The notes: generated by a model from the letters alone, not told the origin. Counted from the first letter of the stretch, positions 34,257-43,717 are shown. The stretch is 64,000 nucleotides of DNA from Clostridium beijerinckii HUN142 (GCF_000621745.1 NZ_KK211337.1:191876-255875), one strand, 5' to 3'. Numbers and translations: made by a program.

Positions 34257-34964
34257 ATGGAGAAATATATTTTAAATAGCAATGAGAAAGAAAAGGAAGA
34301 TAAAAACACATCAGAAGTACAGGATAAGATAGAAAATGTAAAAGAACTTGGAAATACTACATTAGCAACTCCGAATAAAAGAATACAGGTTTTATCTATA
34401 ATAGGGCAGATTGAAGGACATTCAGTACTTCCGCCGCAAACAAAAGCCACAAAATACGAACATATTATACCTCAATTAATAGATATCGAGCAAAATGATG
34501 AGTCAAAAGGATTGCTTATAGTATTAAATACTGTTGGAGGAGACGTGGAAGCAGGTTTAGCTATATCTGAAATGATTCGAAGTATGTCAAAACCAACAGT
34601 GTCCATAGTGATTGGAGGAGGACACTCCATAGGAGTACCTCTTGCTACATCAGCAGATTTTTCATTTATAACACCATCTGCAACAATGATCGTTCATCCA
34701 GTAAGAATGAATGGTTTTGTGATTGGAGTATCACAAACATTTGAATACTTTAAAAAAATGCAGGAAAGAATAAATGAATTCATAGTTAGAACATCAAATG
34801 TAAAACCAGATACTTTAGAGAGATTTATGCTTCAAACAGATGATTTGTTAAATGATGTAGGAACAATGTTAATTGGAAAGCAAGCAGTTGAATGCGGTCT
34901 TATTGATGAGGTTGGAGGAATACGAGAAGCTTTAAGTAAACTTAATGAACTCATAGAAAAATAG
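34257..34964 (+). CDS. tepA: ClpP-like serine protease TepA
   Basis: 235 aa. ClpP-fold peptidase family found next to spoIIIE in Firmicutes; B. subtilis TepA was described as a translocation-enhancing protein, and relatives are linked to spore protein turnover. The nucleophile is Ser124 in IGGGHSIGVPLA, and the His is in TMIVHPVRM (His147). A charged N-terminal 35 residues precede the ClpP core. The ATG is directly abutted by a stable hairpin. Followed by a terminator and then ftsK. Confidence 0.88.
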   Translation: MEKYILNSNEKEKEDKNTSEVQDKIENVKELGNTTLATPNKRIQVLSIIGQIEGHSVLPPQTKATKYEHIIPQLIDIEQNDESKGLLIVLNTVGGDVEAGLAISEMIRSMSKPTVSIVIGGGHSIGVPLATSADFSFITPSATMIVHPVRMNGFVIGVSQTFEYFKKMQERINEFIVRTSNVKPDTLERFMLQTDDLLNDVGTMLIGKQAVECGLIDEVGGIREALSKLNELIEK

Positions 34965-34977
34965 TAGTCTATTTTTA

Positions 34978-35011
34978 AGGTTATAGAAAAAATCTATAGC
35001 CGATTTTTGTT
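34978..35011 (+). terminator. Intrinsic terminator after tepA
   Basis: GGTTATAGA / TCTATAGCC (9 bp, one G-U) then TTTTTGTTTTT. Confidence 0.75.
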
Positions 35012-35078
35012 TTTAGTGTTATCTTATTAAAGGAGAATTGCTATCTTATGTAGAAATAAAAATATGAGGTGATTTAAG

Positions 35079-37448
35079 GTGGGTAGGACTAAAGGCAAAC
35101 ATAGCACTACAAAAAGTAAAAAAGATGAAAATACAATAAATCCAGATGTAGTAGGAATAGTGTATATTGCAACAGGGATAATACTTGGTATAGCAATATA
35201 CACTTCTTTAGCTGGAATATTATCATCTTTAGCACAAAGAGTATCATATGTAGTAATCGGAATAGGTGCAAATGCATTGCCTATTTATTTGATATATTTT
35301 GGGTTTCAATATATAAAAACAAGAGGGAATATTAAATTAAGTAAGAATTTTTTTGGAATAACTATATTGGTGGCAGTTACTATATTGACATTTGGGACAA
35401 TAAATATTCAAAGCTTAGATGGTCAAGGTAGTTTTTTCGAAAATGTTAAGATTATACTTAATGATAGCTCACAGACTCCTCATGGTGGGATAATGGCATA
35501 TCTTATATGTTATCCGATGTATAAAATTATAGGGGCCCTGGGGACGTATATAGTTCTTCTTGCGTTTTCGATAATTGCTATCACGTTAATTTTCGATATT
35601 ACTTTGTATGATTTAGGGATAAAGGCTTACAATAAAGGTGAAAAAATAAGAAATAGTAGAAGAAGTAGAAGAGTAAGGGATGAACAGAAACCAGTTAGAG
35701 AGAACTTTATAAATATAGTAGAAAAAGATGATAGGGAAAATGAAAAACAAGCATTCCTTTCAGGTGTAGAAAAGAAAATAAAAATTCTAGATTTTATGAA
35801 AAATACTAATGAGGATACAGAAATTTCACCCATATCAAAAGCTGAAGTATCATCAGATATTCAGATAGATAGTTTCTTAGAAAAACCTACGCAAAGCCAT
35901 ACTAAGAAAAAAGAAAACTTAGATAATGATGTTAAAGAAGTGGTAAATAAAGAGATACAAGAACATATTATGGAACAAAAAGAAACTAAAGAATATAAGC
36001 ATCCAAGTTTTGAATTATTAAAATTAAATTCAAATACAAAACTTAATAGCAGTGATAAAAAAGAATTAATAGAGAATGCTAATAAACTTGAAGAAATATT
36101 ATCTAATTTTGGAGTAGATGCTAAGGTTACTCAAGTTACGAAAGGTCCATCAGTTACAAGATTCGAACTTCAGCCAAGTCCAGGCGTCAAAGTTAGTAAG
36201 ATAGTAAATCTATCGGATGATATAGCTTTGGGATTAGCGGCGTCGGGAATAAGAATAGAAGCTCCAATTCCAGGTAAGGCGGCAGTTGGTATAGAAGTTC
36301 CAAATGGAAAACAAACACCAGTCTTCTTGAGAGAAGTTCTAGAAAATGATGAATTTATCGAGTCTAAGAAAAAGCTTGCATTTGCTCTAGGAAAAGATAT
36401 TTCAGGGAAATGTGTTGTGGGAGATTTAAGTAAGATGCCACATACACTAATTGCAGGGGCAACTGGTTCTGGTAAGAGTGTATGTATAAACTCTCTTATA
36501 ATAAGTTTGTTATATAAATATAATCCAGAAGAAGTTAAACTTCTGATGGTAGATCCAAAGGTTGTTGAGTTAAATGTTTATAATGGAATACCGCATCTTT
36601 TAATTCCGGTTGTTACGGATCCTAAGAAAGCGGCTGCAGCTCTAAACTGGGCAGTAAATGAAATGACCAATAGGTATAAACTTTTTGCAGACTCAGGAGT
36701 TAGAAATATGGAGTCGTATAATGAATTATTCAATAAGGGTATAATAGAACAAAAACTCCCATATATAGTTATTATAGTAGATGAACTTGCTGATCTTATG
36801 ATGGTATGTCCTAATGATGTGGAAGATTACATTGGAAGATTAGCACAAATGGCAAGAGCGGCAGGTATGCATTTGGTTATAGCAACTCAAAGGCCATCAG
36901 TAGATGTAATAACAGGGGTAATTAAAGCTAATATTCCATCTAGAATATCATTTGCGGTATCATCTCAAATTGATTCTAGAACTATCTTAGATGGGTCTGG
37001 AGCAGAAAAACTTTTAGGAAAAGGTGATATGTTATATTATCCAGTAGGAGAAAGTAAACCTCTTAGAGTTCAAGGTTGTTTCATATCTGAAGAAGAAGTA
37101 GAGCAAGTTATATCATTTATTAAGAGTGAACAAGGTGATACTAGCTATGAAGAAGATATAATGGATCATATTAATAATGCAGCAGATTCAAGGTCTGTAG
37201 ATACAAATGAGAATAATAGTGATGTAGATGAATTACTTAATGAAGTGATAAATGTTGTAGTGGAGTATGGTCAAGCATCAACTTCGTTTATTCAGAGGAA
37301 GTTTAGGATAGGATTTAATAGAGCTTCTAGAATCATGGACCAGTTAGAAGAAAGAGGCATTATATCAGAAAAAGATGGAAGCAGGCCAAGGCAGGTACTT
37401 ATTACAAAGCAGCAGCTATTAGGTGAAGAACATGAAGATGAAAATTAA
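35079..37448 (+). CDS. ftsK: DNA translocase FtsK/SpoIIIE
   Basis: Membrane-anchored DNA pump that clears chromosomes from the division or sporulation septum. 789 aa. Four to five N-terminal membrane segments (about 25-195) are followed by a charged linker (about 200-315). The motor has SPGVKVSKIVNLSDDIALGLAA, Walker A GATGSGKS, Walker B IVIIVDELADLMM and ARAAGMHLVIATQRP, and a C-terminal winged-helix gamma domain (about 725-785) reads orientation sequences. The GTG start follows GAGGTGA. Position after tepA matches B. subtilis spoIIIE. Confidence 0.96.
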   Translation: MGRTKGKHSTTKSKKDENTINPDVVGIVYIATGIILGIAIYTSLAGILSSLAQRVSYVVIGIGANALPIYLIYFGFQYIKTRGNIKLSKNFFGITILVAVTILTFGTINIQSLDGQGSFFENVKIILNDSSQTPHGGIMAYLICYPMYKIIGALGTYIVLLAFSIIAITLIFDITLYDLGIKAYNKGEKIRNSRRSRRVRDEQKPVRENFINIVEKDDRENEKQAFLSGVEKKIKILDFMKNTNEDTEISPISKAEVSSDIQIDSFLEKPTQSHTKKKENLDNDVKEVVNKEIQEHIMEQKETKEYKHPSFELLKLNSNTKLNSSDKKELIENANKLEEILSNFGVDAKVTQVTKGPSVTRFELQPSPGVKVSKIVNLSDDIALGLAASGIRIEAPIPGKAAVGIEVPNGKQTPVFLREVLENDEFIESKKKLAFALGKDISGKCVVGDLSKMPHTLIAGATGSGKSVCINSLIISLLYKYNPEEVKLLMVDPKVVELNVYNGIPHLLIPVVTDPKKAAAALNWAVNEMTNRYKLFADSGVRNMESYNELFNKGIIEQKLPYIVIIVDELADLMMVCPNDVEDYIGRLAQMARAAGMHLVIATQRPSVDVITGVIKANIPSRISFAVSSQIDSRTILDGSGAEKLLGKGDMLYYPVGESKPLRVQGCFISEEEVEQVISFIKSEQGDTSYEEDIMDHINNAADSRSVDTNENNSDVDELLNEVINVVVEYGQASTSFIQRKFRIGFNRASRIMDQLEERGIISEKDGSRPRQVLITKQQLLGEEHEDEN

Positions 37449-37597
37449 TGAAGAATATTTTCGGATTTTAAGATTTTAATCTTAAATTAATTATGAAATA
37501 AAATTAAACTTTGTGTTAACTTTTTTAATCTAACTCTCTTAAACTAAAATAATAAGCGATTTTTATGAGATATAGGAGCAGTATATATAATAGCAAC

Positions 37598-37627
37598 TTG
37601 TAAAATGTAGTTCTAATTTGTTATAAT
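37598..37627 (+). promoter_or_regulatory. Promoter of rimO-pgsA
   Basis: TTGTAA (37598-37603), an 18-base spacer, and perfect TATAAT (37622-37627). Confidence 0.7.
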
Positions 37628-37660
37628 TAAGACTATTAGAACGTAGGAGGATATAAGAAG

Positions 37661-39058
37661 TTGAGCGAAATTAAAATAGAAATAGCTAAGAATAAAGAAA
37701 AATACAATGAAGAGGCTTCAAACAAATATAAAGTTGGAATGGTAAGCTTAGGCTGTGACAAAAATAGAGTTGATTCAGAAATAATACTAGGCAAGATGAG
37801 TGATGAATATGAGATAACTAATAATCCTAAAAATGCAGATATAATTATAGTGAATACATGTGGATTTATAGAGAGTGCTAAACAAGAATCCATTGATACA
37901 ATTTTAGAGATGGCTAATTATAAAATTAACTATAAATGCAAACTGCTTATAGCTACAGGATGTCTTACTCAAAGACACGGAGAAGAGTTGAGAACATTAA
38001 TACCCGAAATAGATATAATGCTAGGGGTTAATGATTATAATAAAATAAATGCAATTATAACTGAATTCATAGAAGGAAATAAATTGGCAACGGAACTTTT
38101 AAATTATTCAGATGAAAATATTAATGAAGGAAAGAGAATTATTACAACTCAAAGAGAGAGCGCGTATATAAGAATAGCGGAAGGATGTAATAATTTCTGC
38201 ACATATTGTATAATTCCTAAAATAAGGGGAAAATTTAGAAGTAGGAAGATGGAAAATATTATAAATGAAGCAAGAGATTTGAGTGAGAGTGGAGTAAAAG
38301 AAATTATACTAATAGCTCAAGATACTACTTTATATGGCAGTGATATTTATGGAAAAAAGAATCTTCATGTTCTTCTTAAGGAATTATCTAAAATTGAAGG
38401 AATTAAATGGATAAGGGTTCTTTATTGTTATCCGGAAGAGATATATGATGAACTTATAAACGAAATTGCGTGTAATGAAAAAGTTGTAAAATATTTAGAT
38501 ATACCTATACAGCATATAAGTGATAAGATTTTAAAACTTATGGGAAGAAAAACTAGCAAAAAAGATATAATAAATAAAATACAAATTTTAAGAGAAAAAG
38601 TTCCTGGAATTGTTATACGAACAACATTTATAGTGGGATTTCCAAACGAAACTGAGGAAGATTTTAATGAGATTATTGATTTCTTAAAAGAATATAAGCT
38701 CGATAAAGTAGGAGCGTTTACTTATTCCCAAGAAGAAGATACTCCAGCAGCTAAAATGGATGGGCAAATAGAAGAAGGCGTTAAAGAAGAAAGAGAAAAA
38801 GCTCTAATGCTTTTACAGAAGAATATTTCAGAAGAAATAAATAAATTGAAAATTGGAAAGTTATATGATATTCTTGTTGAGGGATATAATGGAAAGTGCT
38901 ATTATGGAAGAAGCTATGAAATGGCTCCTGATATAGATGCAAATGTATTATTTGAATCAAATGCAAAAATAGAAAATGGTGAATTTGTAAAGGTAAAAAT
39001 AATAGAGAATATGGATTATGATTTAGTGGGAGTTGTTGTGGATGAATCTTGCAAATAA
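37661..39058 (+). CDS. rimO: Ribosomal protein S12 methylthiotransferase RimO
   Basis: Radical-SAM enzyme that methylthiolates an aspartate of S12. 465 aa. An N-terminal UPF0004 domain with KVGMVSLGCDKNRVDSE and three cluster Cys, a radical-SAM core with CNNFCTYC, and a C-terminal TRAM domain. The TTG start is well spaced from AGGAGG and adds about 24 charged residues ahead of the usual MKVGMVSLGC start; the next in-frame ATG, at the usual start region, lacks a Shine-Dalgarno. The 3' end overlaps pgsA. Confidence 0.94.
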   Translation: MSEIKIEIAKNKEKYNEEASNKYKVGMVSLGCDKNRVDSEIILGKMSDEYEITNNPKNADIIIVNTCGFIESAKQESIDTILEMANYKINYKCKLLIATGCLTQRHGEELRTLIPEIDIMLGVNDYNKINAIITEFIEGNKLATELLNYSDENINEGKRIITTQRESAYIRIAEGCNNFCTYCIIPKIRGKFRSRKMENIINEARDLSESGVKEIILIAQDTTLYGSDIYGKKNLHVLLKELSKIEGIKWIRVLYCYPEEIYDELINEIACNEKVVKYLDIPIQHISDKILKLMGRKTSKKDIINKIQILREKVPGIVIRTTFIVGFPNETEEDFNEIIDFLKEYKLDKVGAFTYSQEEDTPAAKMDGQIEEGVKEEREKALMLLQKNISEEINKLKIGKLYDILVEGYNGKCYYGRSYEMAPDIDANVLFESNAKIENGEFVKVKIIENMDYDLVGVVVDESCK

Positions 39059-39632
39059 GTTAACCTTAATTAGGATATTTTTAGTTCCTGTATTTTTAGT
39101 GTTTATAGCTGTTAAAGATATACCTTATGGTAGCTTTATAGCTACATTTATATTTATTTTAGCATCATTAACTGATAAGTTAGATGGATATATTGCTAGG
39201 AGCAGAAATCAAATAACTAACTTTGGAAAGTTTATGGATCCTTTAGCAGATAAGTTGTTGGTAACAGCTGCATTAATTTCCTTAGTGGAATTACATGTAG
39301 TACCATCATGGGCTGCAGTTGTTATAATTGCTCGTGAGTTTGCTATTTCAGGCTTAAGATCAATAGCAGCAGCGCAAGGAAGAGTTATAGCTGCAAGTTG
39401 GTGGGGGAAGATCAAAACGGTCATACAAATAATAGCAATAATTTTGTTGTTATTAAAAATTAATATACATGACGCAAGGCTTTTGAAAATTTTTGTTATA
39501 GATAATCATTATCTAAAACTATTTTTTGGAATAGTTCCAAATATAGCGCTTATGATTGCAGTTATAGTAACTTTAATTTCAGGTTATGATTACTTTAAGA
39601 AAAATAAAGAAGCTGTTTCTTACGATAAATAA
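39042..39632 (+). CDS. pgsA: CDP-diacylglycerol-glycerol-3-phosphate 3-phosphatidyltransferase
   Basis: Makes phosphatidylglycerol phosphate. 196 aa, four to five membrane segments. The CDP-alcohol phosphotransferase signature is intact: TDKLDGYIARSRNQITNFG followed by KFMDPLADK. The ATG at 39042 gives the canonical MNLANKLTLIRI start; it overlaps rimO by 17 bases. In B. subtilis cinA separates pgsA and recA; it is absent here. Confidence 0.95.
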   Translation: MNLANKLTLIRIFLVPVFLVFIAVKDIPYGSFIATFIFILASLTDKLDGYIARSRNQITNFGKFMDPLADKLLVTAALISLVELHVVPSWAAVVIIAREFAISGLRSIAAAQGRVIAASWWGKIKTVIQIIAIILLLLKINIHDARLLKIFVIDNHYLKLFFGIVPNIALMIAVIVTLISGYDYFKKNKEAVSYDK

Positions 39633-39680
39633 AATATATAAGGTCCATGTTTAGAAATATAAAAAAATGGATATGAATTA

Positions 39681-39718
39681 AAAAGGTTCCTTCTTTGCTA
39701 GCAAAGAAGGGGCTTTTC
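39681..39718 (+). terminator. Intrinsic terminator after pgsA
   Basis: CCTTCTTTGC (39689-39698) / GCAAAGAAGG (39701-39710) with outer AAAAGG/GGCTTTT and a T-rich tail. Confidence 0.85.
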
Positions 39719-39731
39719 TTAGAATTAATTA

Positions 39732-39760
39732 TTGACTATAGTCTTTAATTAATTTATAAT
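39732..39760 (+). promoter_or_regulatory. Sigma-A promoter of recA
   Basis: TTGACT (39732-39737), a 17-base spacer, and perfect TATAAT (39755-39760). Confidence 0.85.
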
Positions 39761-39767
39761 AAATACA

Positions 39768-39779
39768 GAACATAAGTTC
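39768..39779 (+). promoter_or_regulatory. LexA (SOS) box of recA
   Basis: GAACATAAGTTC matches the Gram-positive SOS operator GAAC-N4-GTTC and is followed by G, close to the extended CGAAC/GTTCG form. It sits 7 bases after the -10, over the transcription start, where LexA binding would block initiation. Confidence 0.85.
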
Positions 39780-39803
39780 GATAGAAGGGAGCTAATAAGT
39801 ATT

Positions 39804-40886
39804 ATGGGAAATATAGATGCGGAAAAATTAAAAGCAATTGAAAGTGCAATGAGTCATATAGAAAAGCAATTTGGAAAAGGATCAGTAATGATATTAGGCG
39901 ATCATAATGTTTCAAATATGGAAGCAATATCAACTGGATGTTTAGATTTAGATATAGCCCTTGGAATTGGTGGATTACCTAAGGGAAGAATTATTGAAAT
40001 TTATGGGCCAGAAAGTTCAGGGAAAACTACAATTGCGCTTCACGTAGCAGCGGAAGCACAAAAAAAAGGTGGAGCTGTAGGATATATAGATGCAGAACAT
40101 GCTCTAGATCCTAGTTATGCTAAAAAACTTGGTGTTGATGTAGATAGCTTAATAATCTCTCAACCTGATACAGGAGAACAAGGTCTTGAAATTGCAGAAG
40201 CTTTAGTTCGTTCTGGAGCTATTGATGTTTTAGTAGTAGATTCAGTCGCAGCATTAGTACCTAAAGCTGAAATTGAAGGTGAAATGGGAGATTCGCACAT
40301 GGGCCTTCAAGCAAGACTTATGTCACAAGCGTTAAGAAAACTTGCAGGATCAATAAATAAGACTAATTGTGTTGCAATCTTCATTAACCAATTAAGAGAA
40401 AAAATTGGAGTTATGTTTGGTTCGCCAGAAACAACAACTGGAGGAAGAGCATTAAAATTCTATGCATCAGTAAGAATGGACATTAGAAGAATAGATTCTA
40501 TAAAACAAGGTGATGCTATTATTGGTAATAGAACAAGAATAAAAATCATGAAAAATAAAGTTGCGCCACCATTTAAGCAAGCAGAGTTTGATATCATGTA
40601 TAATGAGGGTATTTCAAGAACTGGTAACATAGTGGATGTTGGAGTGAAAGAAGAGATTGTTCAAAAAAGTGGAGCTTGGTTTTCTTATGGAGACATAAGA
40701 TTAGGCCAAGGAAGAGAAAATGCTAAAATATATTTAAAAGAAAATCCAGAGGTAGCATTAGATATAGAAAATCAAATTAGAGAAAAGTATAATCTTCCGG
40801 CTGCTGAATTATTTAAGGGAGCTGCACCAGAGAGAACAAAGGAAGATATAAAAGATAAAGATAAAGTTGATGTAGAAACAAAATAA
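39804..40886 (+). CDS. recA: Recombinase RecA
   Basis: Strand-exchange ATPase and co-protease for LexA. 360 aa. Walker A GPESSGKTT, VVDSVAALVPKAEIEGEMGD with Walker B, loop L2 region EKIGVMFGSPETTTGGRALKFYASVRMDI, and an acidic/lysine-rich C-terminal tail. Own promoter with SOS box and a palindromic 3' hairpin, so monocistronic. AGAAGGGAG lies upstream of the ATG. Confidence 0.98.
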   Translation: MGNIDAEKLKAIESAMSHIEKQFGKGSVMILGDHNVSNMEAISTGCLDLDIALGIGGLPKGRIIEIYGPESSGKTTIALHVAAEAQKKGGAVGYIDAEHALDPSYAKKLGVDVDSLIISQPDTGEQGLEIAEALVRSGAIDVLVVDSVAALVPKAEIEGEMGDSHMGLQARLMSQALRKLAGSINKTNCVAIFINQLREKIGVMFGSPETTTGGRALKFYASVRMDIRRIDSIKQGDAIIGNRTRIKIMKNKVAPPFKQAEFDIMYNEGISRTGNIVDVGVKEEIVQKSGAWFSYGDIRLGQGRENAKIYLKENPEVALDIENQIREKYNLPAAELFKGAAPERTKEDIKDKDKVDVETK

Positions 40887-40956
40887 TAAAATGTATTGAA
40901 TAAATAGAAAGTTTAAATATAGATATAAATTTACTTTATAATATTTATTAATAAAT

Positions 40957-41001
40957 ATATAGCTGCATATATTATGTTAACTCATATATATGCAGCTATA
41001 T
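40957..41001 (+). terminator. Palindromic hairpin after recA
   Basis: ATATAGCTGCATATAT (40957-40972) pairs perfectly over 16 bp with 40986-41001; only a short T-run follows. Confidence 0.65.
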
Positions 41002-41049
41002 TAAGTATTTAACAGCATAATACAGCACGTAACAGATATATGCGCAAAC

Positions 41050-41078
41050 TTGACATAATTTTGTTTTTAATATAGAAT
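41050..41078 (+). promoter_or_regulatory. Sigma-A promoter of rny
   Basis: Perfect TTGACA (41050-41055), a 17-base spacer, and TAGAAT (41073-41078). The roughly 105-base leader contains GGAATA / TATTCC but no recognised riboregulator. Confidence 0.85.
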
Positions 41079-41189
41079 AAAAAGGAATACTGGTTTATCA
41101 TATTCCGAATGCAGTGAGAAGAATATGGCACCTACTATACTTTCTTGTTAGTAATATAATGAGAAAATATTAAATTGGGAGGTGTTTAT

Positions 41190-42731
41190 GTGCAACTAGC
41201 GTTTATGATATTAATAGATATAGTTGTTCTATTAATATTAGGAATAGTGGTTTATAAAACGATTCAAAATGCGTCAAAAGCTAAGATTGAATCGCTTGAA
41301 AATGAAGCAGAAGAAGTTTTGACTAGAGCTAAAAAGGAAGCGGAATCAGCTAAAAAAGAGTCAATCCTTGAGGCAAAAGAAGAACTTCATAAATTAAGAA
41401 ATGATTTTGATAAGGAATCTCGTGAGAGAAGAAATGAGATTCAAAGGCTTGAAAGAAGAGTAATCCAAAGAGAGGAATCACTTGATAAGAAGAGTGAACT
41501 TCTTGAAAAGAAAGACGAAACAATCAATCAAAGAATGCTTGAGGTAGATCAAGTAGAAGCAAGAGTACAGAAGCTTTATGAAGAAAGAAGAGCAGAACTT
41601 GAAAGAATATCGGCTCTTTCTAGTGAAGATGCACGTGAGATTCTTTTAGATGAAATAAGAAAAGAAATTACCCACGATGCAGCTTTAATGATAAAAGATA
41701 TTGAAAGTAAGGCAAAAGAAGAGGCAGACAAGAGAGCAAGAGAAGTAATTACGACTGCGATCCAAAGATGTGCTGCCGATCATGTGTCTGAATCAACTGT
41801 ACACGTTGTTGCACTACCGAATGATGAGATGAAAGGTAGAATAATAGGTAGAGAAGGAAGAAACATTAGAACCTTGGAAACATTAACAGGAGTTGATTTA
41901 ATTATAGATGATACTCCAGAAGCAGTCATTCTTTCTAGTTTTGATCCAATTAGGAGAGAAGTTGCGAGAATGGCACTAGAAAAGTTAATAGTGGATGGCA
42001 GAATACATCCAGCAAGAATCGAAGAGATGGTTGAAAGAGCAACTAAGGACGTAGAAAGTAGTATAAAAGAAGAAGGAGAGCAAGCAGCTCTTGAAACTAG
42101 TGTACATGGACTACATCCTGAAATTATAAGACTTCTTGGTAGATTAAAGTATAGAACAAGTTATGGGCAAAATGTGTTAAAGCATTCCATAGAAGTTTCA
42201 TACTTAGCTGGCTTAATGGCTTCAGAGCTAGGTTTAGATGTTACTTTAGCTAAAAGAGCAGGATTGCTACACGATATTGGTAAAGCTGTTGATCAAGAAC
42301 AAGAAGGGCCTCATGCTCTAATTGGTGGAGATCTAGCTAAAAAGTATCACGAATCGCCATTAGTAATAAATGCAATAGCAGCGCATCATTCAGATGTAGA
42401 AATGCAATCTTTAGAAGCGGTACTAGTTCAAGCAGCAGATGCAATATCAGCAGCTAGACCAGGCGCTAGAAGAGAGACATTGGAAGCATACATTAAGAGA
42501 TTGGAAAAGTTAGAGGAAATTGCAAATTCACATGAAGGTGTAGAAAAGTCATATGCCATTCAAGCTGGTAGAGAGATTAGAATTATGGTTAAACCAGATA
42601 AAGTAGATGATGCTGGAACGATTGAATTGGCACGTAATTTAGTTAAGAGTGTCGAGGAAGAACTTGAATATCCAGGACAAATTAAAATTAATGTCATAAG
42701 AGAAACTAGAGCAGTAGATTTTGCTAAATAA
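41190..42731 (+). CDS. rny: Ribonuclease Y
   Basis: Membrane-tethered endoribonuclease that starts mRNA decay in Firmicutes. 513 aa. One N-terminal membrane segment (about 3-25), a long coiled coil (about 30-200), KH domain (GRIIGREGRNIRTLETLTGVDL) and HD domain (LLHDIGKA, then NAIAAHHSD). The GTG at 41190, 6 bases after GGGAGG, is the likely start; the longer reading from TTG 41175 begins upstream of and runs through that Shine-Dalgarno. B. subtilis has ymdB next; here spoVS follows directly. Confidence 0.96.
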   Translation: MQLAFMILIDIVVLLILGIVVYKTIQNASKAKIESLENEAEEVLTRAKKEAESAKKESILEAKEELHKLRNDFDKESRERRNEIQRLERRVIQREESLDKKSELLEKKDETINQRMLEVDQVEARVQKLYEERRAELERISALSSEDAREILLDEIRKEITHDAALMIKDIESKAKEEADKRAREVITTAIQRCAADHVSESTVHVVALPNDEMKGRIIGREGRNIRTLETLTGVDLIIDDTPEAVILSSFDPIRREVARMALEKLIVDGRIHPARIEEMVERATKDVESSIKEEGEQAALETSVHGLHPEIIRLLGRLKYRTSYGQNVLKHSIEVSYLAGLMASELGLDVTLAKRAGLLHDIGKAVDQEQEGPHALIGGDLAKKYHESPLVINAIAAHHSDVEMQSLEAVLVQAADAISAARPGARRETLEAYIKRLEKLEEIANSHEGVEKSYAIQAGREIRIMVKPDKVDDAGTIELARNLVKSVEEELEYPGQIKINVIRETRAVDFAK

Positions 42732-42869
42732 AAAAGTGAAGTATATTTTGTTAAGCAATGAAATATACTTCGTTTTATTATAGATTAGGTGGAATTAATT
42801 CATTTAAACTATGATTGAATATGCAAGAAACAAAATACCTAGAAAGAAAAAAATAATTTAGTAATTCTA

Positions 42870-42896
42870 AAAGGAATTTTAGGAATTATATAGAAT
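42870..42896 (+). promoter_or_regulatory. Candidate sigma-H promoter of spoVS
   Basis: AAAGGAATT (42870-42878), an 11-base spacer, and ATAGAAT (42890-42896) match the B. subtilis sigma-H pattern RnAGGAwWW-N11/12-RnnGAAT. spoVS is a known sigma-H target in B. subtilis. Confidence 0.65.
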
Positions 42897-42946
42897 ATAT
42901 TTAATGTAAACGATTTGTATATTAAATTCTAGGAGGAATAACAAAA

Positions 42947-43207
42947 ATGGAAGTATTAAAAGTATCAACAAAATCAAATCCTAATTCTGTAGCAGGTGCA
43001 CTAGCAGCTATAATAAAGGAAAAAAACATTGCAGAAATTCAAGCGGTTGGCGCAGGTGCTATAAACCAAGCTGTTAAGGCTATTGCAATAGCAAGGGGAT
43101 TTGTTGCACCAAGTGGAAAAGATATAGTATGTGTACCGGCTTTTACAGATATACAAATAGATGGAGAAGAAAGAACAGCCATAAAATTAATAGTACAACC
43201 TAGATAA
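42947..43207 (+). CDS. spoVS: Stage V sporulation protein S
   Basis: 86 aa, the exact usual size. Small, highly conserved Alba-like protein that affects septation and spore coat and cortex formation. MEVLKVSTKSNPNSVAGALA and VKAIAIARGFVAPSG are the family blocks. AGGAGG lies 9 bases ahead of the ATG. A sigma-H-like promoter lies about 50 bases upstream, consistent with early sporulation expression. Confidence 0.97.
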   Translation: MEVLKVSTKSNPNSVAGALAAIIKEKNIAEIQAVGAGAINQAVKAIAIARGFVAPSGKDIVCVPAFTDIQIDGEERTAIKLIVQPR

Positions 43208-43250
43208 TTAAAATTATTTCGAAATTCTGATGTGAGCAGCAATTTTTCAG

Positions 43251-43279
43251 TTGAAATTATCAATAAAAACGATTATACT
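43251..43279 (+). promoter_or_regulatory. Sigma-A promoter of ptsH
   Basis: TTGAAA (43251-43256), a 17-base spacer, and TATACT (43274-43279). Confidence 0.75.
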
Positions 43280-43329
43280 ATAATAGTTAAATGCTATATT
43301 TATTAATTTTTTGTAAAGAGGTGTATATA

Positions 43330-43590
43330 ATGATAGCAAAAGAGGTTACAGTAAAAAATTCATCTGGTCTTCATGCTAGACCAGCAACATTATTAGTTAA
43401 GAAGGCTTCTTCATTTAAGTCAGACGTTAGCATAGAATATAACGGCAAGAAAGCAAATGTAAAGAGCTTAATCGGAGTATTATCTTTAGCAGTAACTAAG
43501 GATGCTACTATCAAGGTTGTAGCTTCAGGAGATGACGAAGCTTTAGCTGTTGAAGAAATAGTTAAATTAGTTCAAACTTTAGAAGACTAA
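43330..43590 (+). CDS. ptsH: Phosphocarrier protein HPr
   Basis: 86 aa. General PTS phosphocarrier. The active histidine is in SSGLHARPATLLV (His15), so it is HPr and not the Crh paralogue, which lacks it. The regulatory Ser46 is in VKSLIGVLSL, the site of HPr kinase in catabolite control. It stands alone rather than with ptsI, as is common in clostridia. The ATG at 43330 follows AGAGGTG; an in-frame upstream TTA-rich extension has no ribosome binding site. Confidence 0.95.
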   Translation: MIAKEVTVKNSSGLHARPATLLVKKASSFKSDVSIEYNGKKANVKSLIGVLSLAVTKDATIKVVASGDDEALAVEEIVKLVQTLED

Positions 43591-43599
43591 TATACCACG

Positions 43600-43633
43600 A
43601 AAGGTTCCATATTATTAATATGGAACCTTTTTT
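43600..43633 (+). terminator. Intrinsic terminator after ptsH
   Basis: AAAGGTTCCATAT... / ATATGGAACCTTT (43600-43612 with 43618-43630), then T-rich tail. The symmetrical A/T flanks would also work for the leftward DUF378 gene. Confidence 0.9.
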
Positions 43634-43717
43634 GGTACATCAGTATTATAAGTATTATATGATTTATATAAGTACAATTTTTGATATCGATTACTCATGC
43701 AGATCTTTAGTGGAAGT

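Noticed and set aside
41175..41189. TTG at 41175 as the rny start
   Set aside because: The added codons include the GGGAGG Shine-Dalgarno that serves the GTG at 41190.
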